Source: Candidatus Woesearchaeota archaeon (lineage in GTDB: Archaea; Nanobdellota; Nanobdellia; Woesearchaeales; JAGVYJ01). From it: DNA of 7,619 nt. This document shows positions 1 to 4,545 of this stretch, in pieces. The notes below the pieces were generated by a model. The model was not told where the DNA came from. It saw only the letters and a program-made list of their open reading frames with translations, and searched no databases. How positions within the stretch are numbered: the first letter of the stretch is position 1; each line of letters opens with the position of its first letter. Where the stretch lies: assembly GCA_018303315.1 (NCBI GenBank), contig JAGVYJ010000024.1, positions 1 through 7,619 of the forward strand, in the 5' to 3' direction. Both the position numbers and the translations under genes were made by a program.

Positions 1-735
1 GTTCTGATAGCCTGTCTGGCCTGCATGGGCAACTGTCCAGCTGCGGTTGCCGCCCCATGGCCCAACATTTCCAGGGCCACGCTTAGTCTTTTCCGATTTC
101 TTTGCACGTATAGAGACGCCAAACCTTTTCACAGGGCCCTGAAATCCCTTCCCCTTCGTGACGCCATGAGTGTCAATCTGCTGGCCTTCACTGAGCACTT
201 CATCCACCAAGATGTCCTTGCCCAGCTTTTCCCCTGCAAAAGCCAGCTGTTCTTCAGGAGAGCCGCTCAGGGCAAGCTCGAAGAGCTCAGGCTTCTTTTT
301 TCTTATGCCCGCCAGATTCGGCTGTGTGTGAACCAGAAGCCTGACTGCTGCGATATCCTTTTCTTCAGGCTTGGCCTTTGCCTGTTTTGGCAGCTTTATT
401 TTCCTGCTGAGGTTTTTTTCCTGCTTTTCAGCCAGGACCTCTCCGGCTATGCGCAGGCCATCGTATCCTGTTTTGTAAATGTGATATCCAGCCACTCTCA
501 GGGGAGGGCATTCAATGATTGTGACAGGCATGGAGATGCTTTCGCCCTTTGACGGGGAATATCTCCTGTTATCGGTGACAATCGCATGCGTCATTCCTGC
601 CTTGTATCCTGCAAATCCGAGAACCCTGCTTTCCCTGCTTTGCGTAAAAGTCCTTATTCTAGAATAGGCGCGCTTGGCCCTTTTTCTCGGCCAAAACTGC
701 ATGCTCCCTTTGTGCGGTTGTCTTATTGTAGGCAT
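1..735 (-). CDS. rpl3: Large-subunit ribosomal protein uL3 (archaeal L3), N-terminal part, cut by the left window edge
   Basis: uL3 is a primary-binding protein of the large ribosomal subunit. Its globular domain sits on the surface and a long loop reaches the peptidyl-transferase centre. The minus strand from ATG 735-733 is open for 245 codons to base 1. Visible hallmarks are GSMQFWPRKRAKR (residues 10-22), GFAGYKAGMTHA (40-51), HGVTKGKGFQGPVKRFGV (190-207) and the loop-tip region GPW (225-227) followed by TVAHAGQTGY (234-243). Archaeal L3 is usually about 330-350 residues, so roughly 100 C-terminal residues lie outside. The chosen start matches the usual short N-terminus before the GS..PRKRA motif. 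The next in-frame upstream stop is at 793-795. No strong Shine-Dalgarno is seen, only GAGAG near 741-745. L3 normally opens the archaeal S10 cluster, so L4, L23 and L2 genes are expected further left. The usual HP/NP after GPW is replaced here by GG. Confidence 0.96.
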   Translation of the reverse strand, partial: MPTIRQPHKGSMQFWPRKRAKRAYSRIRTFTQSRESRVLGFAGYKAGMTHAIVTDNRRYSPSKGESISMPVTIIECPPLRVAGYHIYKTGYDGLRIAGEVLAEKQEKNLSRKIKLPKQAKAKPEEKDIAAVRLLVHTQPNLAGIRKKKPELFELALSGSPEEQLAFAGEKLGKDILVDEVLSEGQQIDTHGVTKGKGFQGPVKRFGVSIRAKKSEKTKRGPGNVGPWGGNRSWTVAHAGQTGYQN

Positions 736-736
736 T

Positions 737-745
737 GCGCTCTCT
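737..745 (-). promoter_or_regulatory. Possible start-codon hairpin of the uL3 mRNA (loop; arms 732-736 and 746-750)
   Basis: In the uL3 transcript the five bases GCAUU (750-746) are complementary to AAUGC (736-732), which contains the AUG start. They enclose a nine-base loop, AGAGAGCGC, that holds the only purine-rich SD-like stretch. If it forms, the hairpin places the start codon in a stem. The stem is only 5 bp, so chance is a real alternative. Confidence 0.3.
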
Positions 746-773
746 AATGCTGTTATCTGCAAAACGCCTTTAG

Positions 774-785
774 CTGAACCTTCAG
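774..785 (-). repeat. Short inverted repeat CTGAA-CC-TTCAG in the uL3 leader
   Basis: Perfect 5-bp arms lie around two bases. The arm sequences repeat the ends of the 19-bp palindrome at 812-830 (CTGAA...TTCAG). In the uL3 leader RNA the 3' arm of the first element can therefore pair with the 5' arm of this one: five Watson-Crick pairs extendable by G-U pairs. The spacer of two bases is too tight for a stable hairpin, so the cross-pairing with the upstream element is the more interesting option. Confidence 0.35.
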
Positions 786-811
786 AGAGAAGTTAGTATG
801 CCTTCATTGTA

Positions 812-830
812 CTGAAAAGGTCCTTTTCAG
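812..830 (-). promoter_or_regulatory. 19-bp perfect palindrome in the uL3 leader/start-site region (operator or RNA hairpin)
   Basis: CTGAAAAGG-T-CCTTTTCAG has two perfect 9-bp arms around a single base. It starts about 22-25 nt downstream of the minus-strand box A at 852-859, so it would cover or directly follow the uL3 transcription start. As DNA it looks like a dimeric repressor site. As RNA it folds into a 7-8 bp stem with a 3-5 nt loop at the 5' end of the leader. No U-tract follows, so it is unlikely to be a terminator for the upstream gene. A second, shorter CTGAA/TTCAG pair lies at 774-785. Confidence 0.5.
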
Positions 831-850
831 GCGTGTTCGGCAATCATTCA

Positions 851-873
851 ATATTTAAACCCTGTTTAAATAT
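851..873. promoter_or_regulatory. Back-to-back box A elements; minus-strand copy is the likely uL3 promoter
   Basis: Two perfect 10-bp arms, ATATTTAAAC (851-860) and GTTTAAATAT (864-873), flank CCT. Each strand reads an exact archaeal box A consensus TTTAAATA: minus at 852-859, plus at 865-872. The minus copy predicts a start near 829, giving uL3 a leader of about 95 nt. The plus copy predicts a rightward start near 895 running antisense into the 3' end of the ligase gene, where I see no real plus-strand gene. The whole could equally be a palindromic regulator site. Confidence 0.55.
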
Positions 874-904
874 GCTTCACAAGCAGAACGCTGGAGAAGG
901 CAGT

Positions 905-916
905 CATTTATAAATG
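905..916. repeat. 12-bp AT-rich palindrome CATTTATAAATG between the ligase and uL3 genes
   Basis: A perfect 12-bp palindrome that also contains a TATA-like core on either strand. It lies upstream of the box A pair at 851-873 and could be a further promoter element or a regulator site. Such short AT-rich palindromes also arise by chance. Confidence 0.25.
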
Positions 917-919
917 TAT

Positions 920-933
920 CTGTTCTGGAACAG
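920..933. repeat. Inverted repeat CTGTTC-TG-GAACAG just past the ligase stop codon
   Basis: Perfect 6-bp arms around two bases, four bases beyond the TAG of the ligase gene at 937-939. It is too tight for a good RNA hairpin and has no following U-tract, so it is more like a protein-binding palindrome than a terminator. Function unknown. Confidence 0.25.
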
Positions 934-936
934 CTT

Positions 937-2259
937 CTAGTAACCCGCCCTTTCAAGCAGTTTCCTTGTCAGCTGGAGGTCAGGCATGACGTGATAGCAC
1001 CAGTCTGTGGCAAACTTCTTTGCCGCCCTGCTGTTCAGCTTTTTCTTCAGGTCAATCTTCTCATCTTTTATCTGCCGGAGCATCTCATCAGAGACAGTCT
1101 GCCCTTTTTCAAGAATTTTCCCTATCCGGGAAGCCAGCACATGCTCTTTCTTCGGGCTGGTTTCAAGCGCGAATTTCACAAAGGCTTTGCAGTAGTCATA
1201 AATCTGCGGGTCCTTCAGGCCGTCAACAGCGGATGAATACTGCAGCACAGCATGGACCATGCTTTCAGGAGGGATATACAATTTGTTCTTTTCCACGGTA
1301 AACGGCTTGTGGATGCCGATGTCGCTGGGGGGTACGACAAGCTCCTCCCTGTTGACACGGTGGAGGGCTTCCTGGAGGAGGTAAGACATCCCGAGGCAGT
1401 AGCTTGGCAGGTTCATGTCCATGCCCCTGATTTCAAATGTGCCAACCTTGTTAATCTTGATGGGGTTCCATGAGTAATCAAGCTTCTTCCCGTACTTGTG
1501 GATAACCGCCGGGTCGAAGCCATGCATCAGCAGCTGGCTGCGCCAGACATCATACCTCTTTTCAATAAGCCTGAGAATGTCAGTTACCGTGTTTATGTAA
1601 GGCTGGAGCCCGCCGAATAGCTGGAATTCGGAATGAAGGCCTTCATGCCTGAGGTTTTCGCCGCCCCTGTAATATATGACCCTTGAATCCTTGGCGATGT
1701 GGTAGCCCTGCATGAAAGGGCTGCTCTGCATCAGCGTGGCCACAACAGGGTCGGCAGCTATAAGGAAATTGTACAGGCTGACTGTCCTGACATTGCTTTT
1801 CTCCTTCCTCGACACCTTTATTGTTCCGGAGCCCCTGTCAAACACGCTCCTGGAAAGTGAGTAATGGAACTGGAATGCGCTGCACATGCTGGCAATCTTG
1901 AACTTGTCAGTGCCGACCAGCTGCTCCTTTATCTCATACCATTTCTTTTTGCGGAAGGTTGGCTCGAATTCCCCTGGATGGGTGCCATAGGGATACAGCA
2001 GCACTTCCAGCTTCTTTGCCGCTTCGATTACATGCTCAATAGTGTCAAGAACCTGCAGGAATGACTTGGCAACATGCGCCTTCGGGTCGGTAATTATCTC
2101 TATCTGGTGCTCGCCGAGTTCTCCGGATACCAGATGTTTCCGCACTTTTTCCTGGCTTTTCCTTTTCAGGGCCATGCCCTTGTTCACTATGCTTCCGTCA
2201 CGGGCAACTGTGAACAGCTCCAGCTCGAGGCCCATCCTGGCTTCATTGCCATTTGCCAT
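937..2259 (-). CDS. GCS2-family carboxylate-amine ligase (glutamate-cysteine ligase-like)
   Basis: A 440-residue soluble protein of the GCS2 branch of the glutamine-synthetase-like ATP ligases, which join a carboxylate (classically glutamate) to an amine (classically cysteine). Seen in the sequence: GLELELF near the N-terminus (10-16), equivalent to the acidic metal-binding strand of the family; GEHQIEIITDP (49-59); GTHPG (92-96); FHYSLS (131-136), in the position of the family's H-x-H-strand; and GTFEIRGMDMN (273-283), the family's EIR.mD strand. The 440-residue length suits a full-length family member with a somewhat long C-terminal helical tail (about 350-440). The start at 2259 is preferred over the internal Met 9 because a TATA element lies about 26-30 nt upstream, giving a leaderless mRNA. 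The true substrate pair cannot be told from sequence; no glutathione synthetase gene is nearby. Confidence 0.85.
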   Translation of the reverse strand: MANGNEARMGLELELFTVARDGSIVNKGMALKRKSQEKVRKHLVSGELGEHQIEIITDPKAHVAKSFLQVLDTIEHVIEAAKKLEVLLYPYGTHPGEFEPTFRKKKWYEIKEQLVGTDKFKIASMCSAFQFHYSLSRSVFDRGSGTIKVSRKEKSNVRTVSLYNFLIAADPVVATLMQSSPFMQGYHIAKDSRVIYYRGGENLRHEGLHSEFQLFGGLQPYINTVTDILRLIEKRYDVWRSQLLMHGFDPAVIHKYGKKLDYSWNPIKINKVGTFEIRGMDMNLPSYCLGMSYLLQEALHRVNREELVVPPSDIGIHKPFTVEKNKLYIPPESMVHAVLQYSSAVDGLKDPQIYDYCKAFVKFALETSPKKEHVLASRIGKILEKGQTVSDEMLRQIKDEKIDLKKKLNSRAAKKFATDWCYHVMPDLQLTRKLLERAGY

Positions 2260-2275
2260 AGAGATTTTCTGAGAG

Positions 2276-2294
2276 CTCTTATGGTTTATAAGAG
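2276..2294 (-). promoter_or_regulatory. Ligase promoter: box A embedded in a perfect inverted repeat
   Basis: CTCTTAT-GGTTT-ATAAGAG (perfect 7-bp arms) contains the minus-strand TATA element TTATAAA at 2285-2291. The box lies about 26-32 nt before the ATG at 2259, so transcription should begin at or next to the start codon. A dimeric regulator bound to the repeat would cover the TATA box and repress. The arms contain TCTTA/TAAGA, the same half-site word as the toxin-antitoxin operator at 2410-2425 but facing the other way. Confidence 0.55.
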
Positions 2295-2359
2295 TAATGG
2301 TTTACGGCTTTTAAACAAGTGAATAAACCTGGAAAATTTCCGGTGCGGGCTGGTACAAG

Positions 2360-2371
2360 CTTATTAATAAG
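2360..2371. repeat. 12-bp palindrome CTTATTAATAAG in the divergent ligase/toxin-antitoxin gap
   Basis: Perfect palindrome midway between the two divergent promoters. It shares CTTA/TAAG ends with the inverted repeats at 2276-2294 and 2410-2425. It may be a third binding site for the same regulator, or a chance AT-rich palindrome. Confidence 0.3.
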
Positions 2372-2397
2372 TTCATTCCCTCTATTGAGGAAAAATA

Positions 2398-2433
2398 TTT
2401 ATATGCTAAGTAAGACTAATCTTACCTGGTGAT
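2398..2433 (+). promoter_or_regulatory. Toxin-antitoxin promoter, operator and Shine-Dalgarno
   Basis: A box A-like TTTATATG (2398-2405) predicts a start around 2424-2428. Between it and the start lies a perfect inverted repeat, GTAAGA-CTAA-TCTTAC (2410-2425), placed so that a bound dimer would block initiation. This fits autorepression by the AbrB-type antitoxin. GGTGAT (2428-2433), four bases before the ATG at 2438, matches the archaeal anti-SD complement. The ATG at 2432-2434 is followed at once by an in-frame TAA, so 2438 is the start. Confidence 0.6.
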
Positions 2434-2437
2434 GTAA

Positions 2438-2707
2438 ATGTTTGACATAGGCCTGACAAAAATGAGCGCCAAGGGGCAAATTGTGATTCCGCAGGATATG
2501 AGGAAGGATTTCAGAGTAGGCGACAAGCTTTTAGTGATAAAGAATGGTGACCAGCTGATTCTGAAGAAAGCCAGCCAATTCAGCAAGAGACTGGAAAACG
2601 ACTTGGAATTTGCCAGGCGGACAGAGGATGCCTACAGGAGATATGAAAAAGGCGAGTTCACAGAGATGAGCCATGAGGAATTCATGAAAGAAATCAGGAA
2701 ATGGTAA
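2438..2707 (+). CDS. AbrB/MazE-type antitoxin and likely autorepressor
   Basis: An 89-residue protein. The N-terminal half (residues 5-45) is a swapped-hairpin AbrB/SpoVT DNA-binding domain: TKMSAKGQIVIPQDMRKDF, then VGDKLLVIKNGDQLILKK. The KGQIVIP signature is the usual core of the fold, which dimerises and binds palindromic DNA. The C-terminal half (about 46-89) is charged and predicted helical, ending EEFMKEIRKW. This part would wrap the toxin. The stop overlaps the toxin start by 7 nt in the sequence ATGGTAA, so the two are translationally coupled. The perfect inverted repeat at 2410-2425 just upstream is the likely operator. Small AbrB proteins of this shape pair with MazF, VapC or RelE/ParE toxins; here the partner is of the RelE/ParE fold. 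The alternative, a stand-alone transition regulator, is less likely given the overlap. Confidence 0.88.
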   Translation: MFDIGLTKMSAKGQIVIPQDMRKDFRVGDKLLVIKNGDQLILKKASQFSKRLENDLEFARRTEDAYRRYEKGEFTEMSHEEFMKEIRKW

Positions 2708-2943
2708 ATGTCCTTTTCCATCCTTTTTTCAGGAGAAAATTCTCAAAAATAAGGGACAAAAACCTCAAGAACAGGATAATAAAGCAGTTTGACAAAATTG
2801 CCAGGAATCCTGATATTGGGAAGCCCATGAAGTTCGCCCGCAAAGGGACAAGGGAAGTCCATGCAGGCTCTTACAGGCTATCTTACACCTATCTGGAAGA
2901 TAAAATAGTATATCTCGACCCGTACCATAAAGATGAGCAATAG
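2701..2943 (+). CDS. RelE/ParE-superfamily toxin
   Basis: An 80-residue basic protein with the RelE/ParE plan: two N-terminal helices (residues 10-37, FRRKFSKI ... IIKQFDKIARNP) and then a beta-sheet with G-T-R-E-V (49-53), GSYRLSY (56-62) and IVYLDPYHKDE (69-79). GxYRLxY followed by a late Y-H-K is the family's usual active-site strand arrangement; R59 and H76 are the obvious candidate catalytic residues. RelE members cleave mRNA in the ribosomal A site, while ParE members poison gyrase. Sequence alone does not separate these, though the C-terminal H/K favours an RNase role. The start ATG lies inside the antitoxin's last codons (7-nt overlap), with a weak AGGA two bases upstream. It is intact, with no frameshift. 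Its stop is 18 bp from the convergent primase stop. Confidence 0.82.
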   Translation: MVNVLFHPFFRRKFSKIRDKNLKNRIIKQFDKIARNPDIGKPMKFARKGTREVHAGSYRLSYTYLEDKIVYLDPYHKDEQ

Positions 2944-2951
2944 ATTATTTT
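2944..2951 (+). terminator. Possible T-rich terminator after the toxin gene
   Basis: ATTATTTT directly follows the toxin stop. Archaeal RNA polymerase terminates at T-runs without need of a hairpin, so this short tract could end the toxin-antitoxin mRNA before it runs antisense into the primase gene. The run is short and interrupted, so support is weak. Confidence 0.25.
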
Positions 2952-2961
2952 CCGTGGAATC

Positions 2962-4488
2962 TCACTTCTTTTTCCTGGTCATTCCGCCGCTCTGCCGGAA
3001 CTTCCTCCTTGCATAAACAGCAGGGTTTTTGCATGTCTGGCAGATGCTCTCCTCGCATTTCACGCCAATGTCATAATAATACATCCTGTTGTCGCAGTTC
3101 GGCGGAGGGATTTTTTTCCTGTTCGGCTTGTGGTAGCGCAGATGTCCCTTGATGTAAACTTCTTTCAGGGGCTGTTTGTTGTGCTTGTTCCATTCGTAAA
3201 GCCTTTTCTCAATCATCTCATGGCTCCAGCCTGCAGTGCTCAGGAAATTTGTAAGGACAAACAAAGCCCTTTTCCTTCCGTCGCCAAGGCCCCCGAGCAT
3301 CTTGATGATGCATGGGGGGAACATCTCCTCGGGGATTGCCTCAGGAAGCTCTTCAAAATCCTTCTGGAAGCCAGACTTTTCATCTTTTCCAATGGAGGGC
3401 TTGAAATCATAAGCCTGCACCACAAGCCTTGAAGCCTCGTTAGGCACGGACTTTGTGCTGTCCAGAAATGCAAGTTCAGGTTTGACCTTTTCGGGCGTGG
3501 CATCCTTCTTGTCAAATGTCAGTATTTTCCCAACAGGGATGGGCAGGGAGACAAGCCCGGATTTTTCGTGCAGTGAATAGGGCATCCTGTACATGTGCCT
3601 GTGGGACAAAAGCAGGGTGTCAACACTAAGGATGGCAAAGGGATTGAATCTTGTCACAAACTGGGTGCTGCCGCATTTTGTACAGGCATTTCCGGCCTTG
3701 ACATCCTGGCGCTCCATGAATACATTGCATTTCGCGCACTGCCTGTACTGCTCTCCAGGACCGGCATTTTCCACTGCCTGGCAGCTGGGGCATATGAATA
3801 CAGAGCTGTTTTCCCTGCCGCCTTCCTGCACGTCACCGCATTTCCTGCAGAGCTTTTCAGCAATCTCACCCACAGGCTTGCCCAGCAGTTCAGCAAGCCG
3901 CTCCACGGTTTTTCCCCTGAGTATGCTTGTTGACAGCTCATAATCCGTGTGCTCTGAGTTAATATAGTCAATGAGATATCCCGCAATCCTGCGCGGCAGC
4001 TCAGGGAACATGGTTTTTGTCTCAGCATTGCTTATCTTTTCAGGAAAGCTCGCAAAAGGCACGCCGATATGGAATCCCTTGTTGCCTGAGAACTTGACGG
4101 TAACCGCCCTGATGCCATGTGCCTTCAGAGCTTTGACAAGAAGATGGGCTGCGAGCTTTGAATACTCCCAGTAAGGGCAGTCAATGTCAAGCACAAGGTC
4201 AAAGCCTTTTGCCAGCATGGCTATTTCCTGCCTGCTCATCTCTGTCTTGATGTGCATGGGATTGTTCCATAGCTCCTCTGAGCAGTGGAAGCTGGTGGCG
4301 CCTTTCTTCGCGAACTCCCCGACATCATTCGGGTAAGGCAGGATGTCAGGCCTTGAGCCAAAATTGTCAGTGAACTTGACAGCTATTTCCCTGCCCTTCC
4401 CGGCCAGGACTATGGCTTCCTGTATTTCAGGCCTTGAGTAATAATTAAGAGCGGTTTCCGGCTTGAGCATGCTGGCTGGGATTGGCAT
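2962..4488 (-). CDS. Single-chain DNA primase: PriS catalytic domain fused to PriL Fe-S-type C-terminal domain
   Basis: This 508-residue protein would make the RNA/DNA primers for replication. The PriS part (about 1-350) shows LVLDIDCPYWE (98-108) with the metal-binding pair D101/D103, SGNKGFHIGVP (134-144; family SG..G.H) and a third acidic site at SVDTLLL (288-294) followed by RMPYSLHEKSGL (301-312), equivalent to the RLP.SLHGKTGL motif. Between these lie four CxxC pairs (214/217, 233/236, 251/254, 269/272), enough for two zinc ribbons. The C-terminal part (about 385-495) is a PriL-type domain: FPPCIIKML (C393), PPPNCDNRMY (C465), VKC (C478) and C..C-KNPAVY (C483/C486), giving the four cluster ligands. 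The PriL N-terminal scaffold appears to be missing. Separate PriS and PriL subunits are each about 350-400 residues, so this is a compact fusion, as in Nanoarchaeum. The start at 4488 sits about 27-34 nt after a consensus box A. Met 7 is an alternative start. Confidence 0.93.
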   Translation of the reverse strand: MPIPASMLKPETALNYYSRPEIQEAIVLAGKGREIAVKFTDNFGSRPDILPYPNDVGEFAKKGATSFHCSEELWNNPMHIKTEMSRQEIAMLAKGFDLVLDIDCPYWEYSKLAAHLLVKALKAHGIRAVTVKFSGNKGFHIGVPFASFPEKISNAETKTMFPELPRRIAGYLIDYINSEHTDYELSTSILRGKTVERLAELLGKPVGEIAEKLCRKCGDVQEGGRENSSVFICPSCQAVENAGPGEQYRQCAKCNVFMERQDVKAGNACTKCGSTQFVTRFNPFAILSVDTLLLSHRHMYRMPYSLHEKSGLVSLPIPVGKILTFDKKDATPEKVKPELAFLDSTKSVPNEASRLVVQAYDFKPSIGKDEKSGFQKDFEELPEAIPEEMFPPCIIKMLGGLGDGRKRALFVLTNFLSTAGWSHEMIEKRLYEWNKHNKQPLKEVYIKGHLRYHKPNRKKIPPPNCDNRMYYYDIGVKCEESICQTCKNPAVYARRKFRQSGGMTRKKK

Positions 4489-4513
4489 GAGCGTATAAAA
4501 GGATTGTGTTAAG

Positions 4514-4523
4514 ATATTTAAAC
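4514..4523. promoter_or_regulatory. Central TATA element shared by the divergent primase and TOPRIM genes
   Basis: ATATTTAAAC reads as the exact box A consensus TTTAAATA on the minus strand (4515-4522) and as a TATA-like ATATTTAAA on the plus strand. Its centre is about 30 nt from the primase ATG (4488) and about 28 nt from the TOPRIM ATG (4546). Both genes would therefore have leaderless mRNAs from one element in a 57-bp gap. No other TATA-like element is suitably placed; TATAAAA at 4494-4500 is too close to the primase start. Confidence 0.6.
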
Positions 4524-4545
4524 ATCAGAAACCAAACATCTGATA

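Noticed and set aside
25..552. Open plus-strand frame of 175 codons at the left end
   Set aside because: It lies entirely antisense to uL3, whose motifs are unmistakable on the minus strand, and its translation has no recognisable domain.
812..830. Transcription terminator of the ligase gene
   Set aside because: The hairpin is not followed by a U-tract, and it lies more than 100 bp past the ligase stop, at the predicted uL3 start.
991..2322. Several plus-strand frames of 60-90 codons opposite the ligase gene
   Set aside because: They are shadows of the GCS2 reading frame, with no SD, no promoter of their own and no domain signature. The plus-directed box A at 865-872 could make an RNA here, but I see no protein.
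2432..2434. Upstream ATG as the antitoxin start
   Set aside because: It is followed immediately by an in-frame TAA. It overlaps the Shine-Dalgarno GGTGAT, which serves the ATG at 2438.
2260..2961. Insertion sequence or integron around the toxin-antitoxin genes
   Set aside because: No transposase, no terminal inverted repeats at the module borders and no target-site duplication could be seen. The inverted repeats present fit promoter sites better.
3240..4028. Alternative minus- and plus-strand frames inside the primase gene (for example 3240-3515, 3593-3943, 3654-4028)
   Set aside because: The primase frame is continuous and holds all catalytic and cysteine motifs. The others are out-of-frame overlaps of low plausibility.
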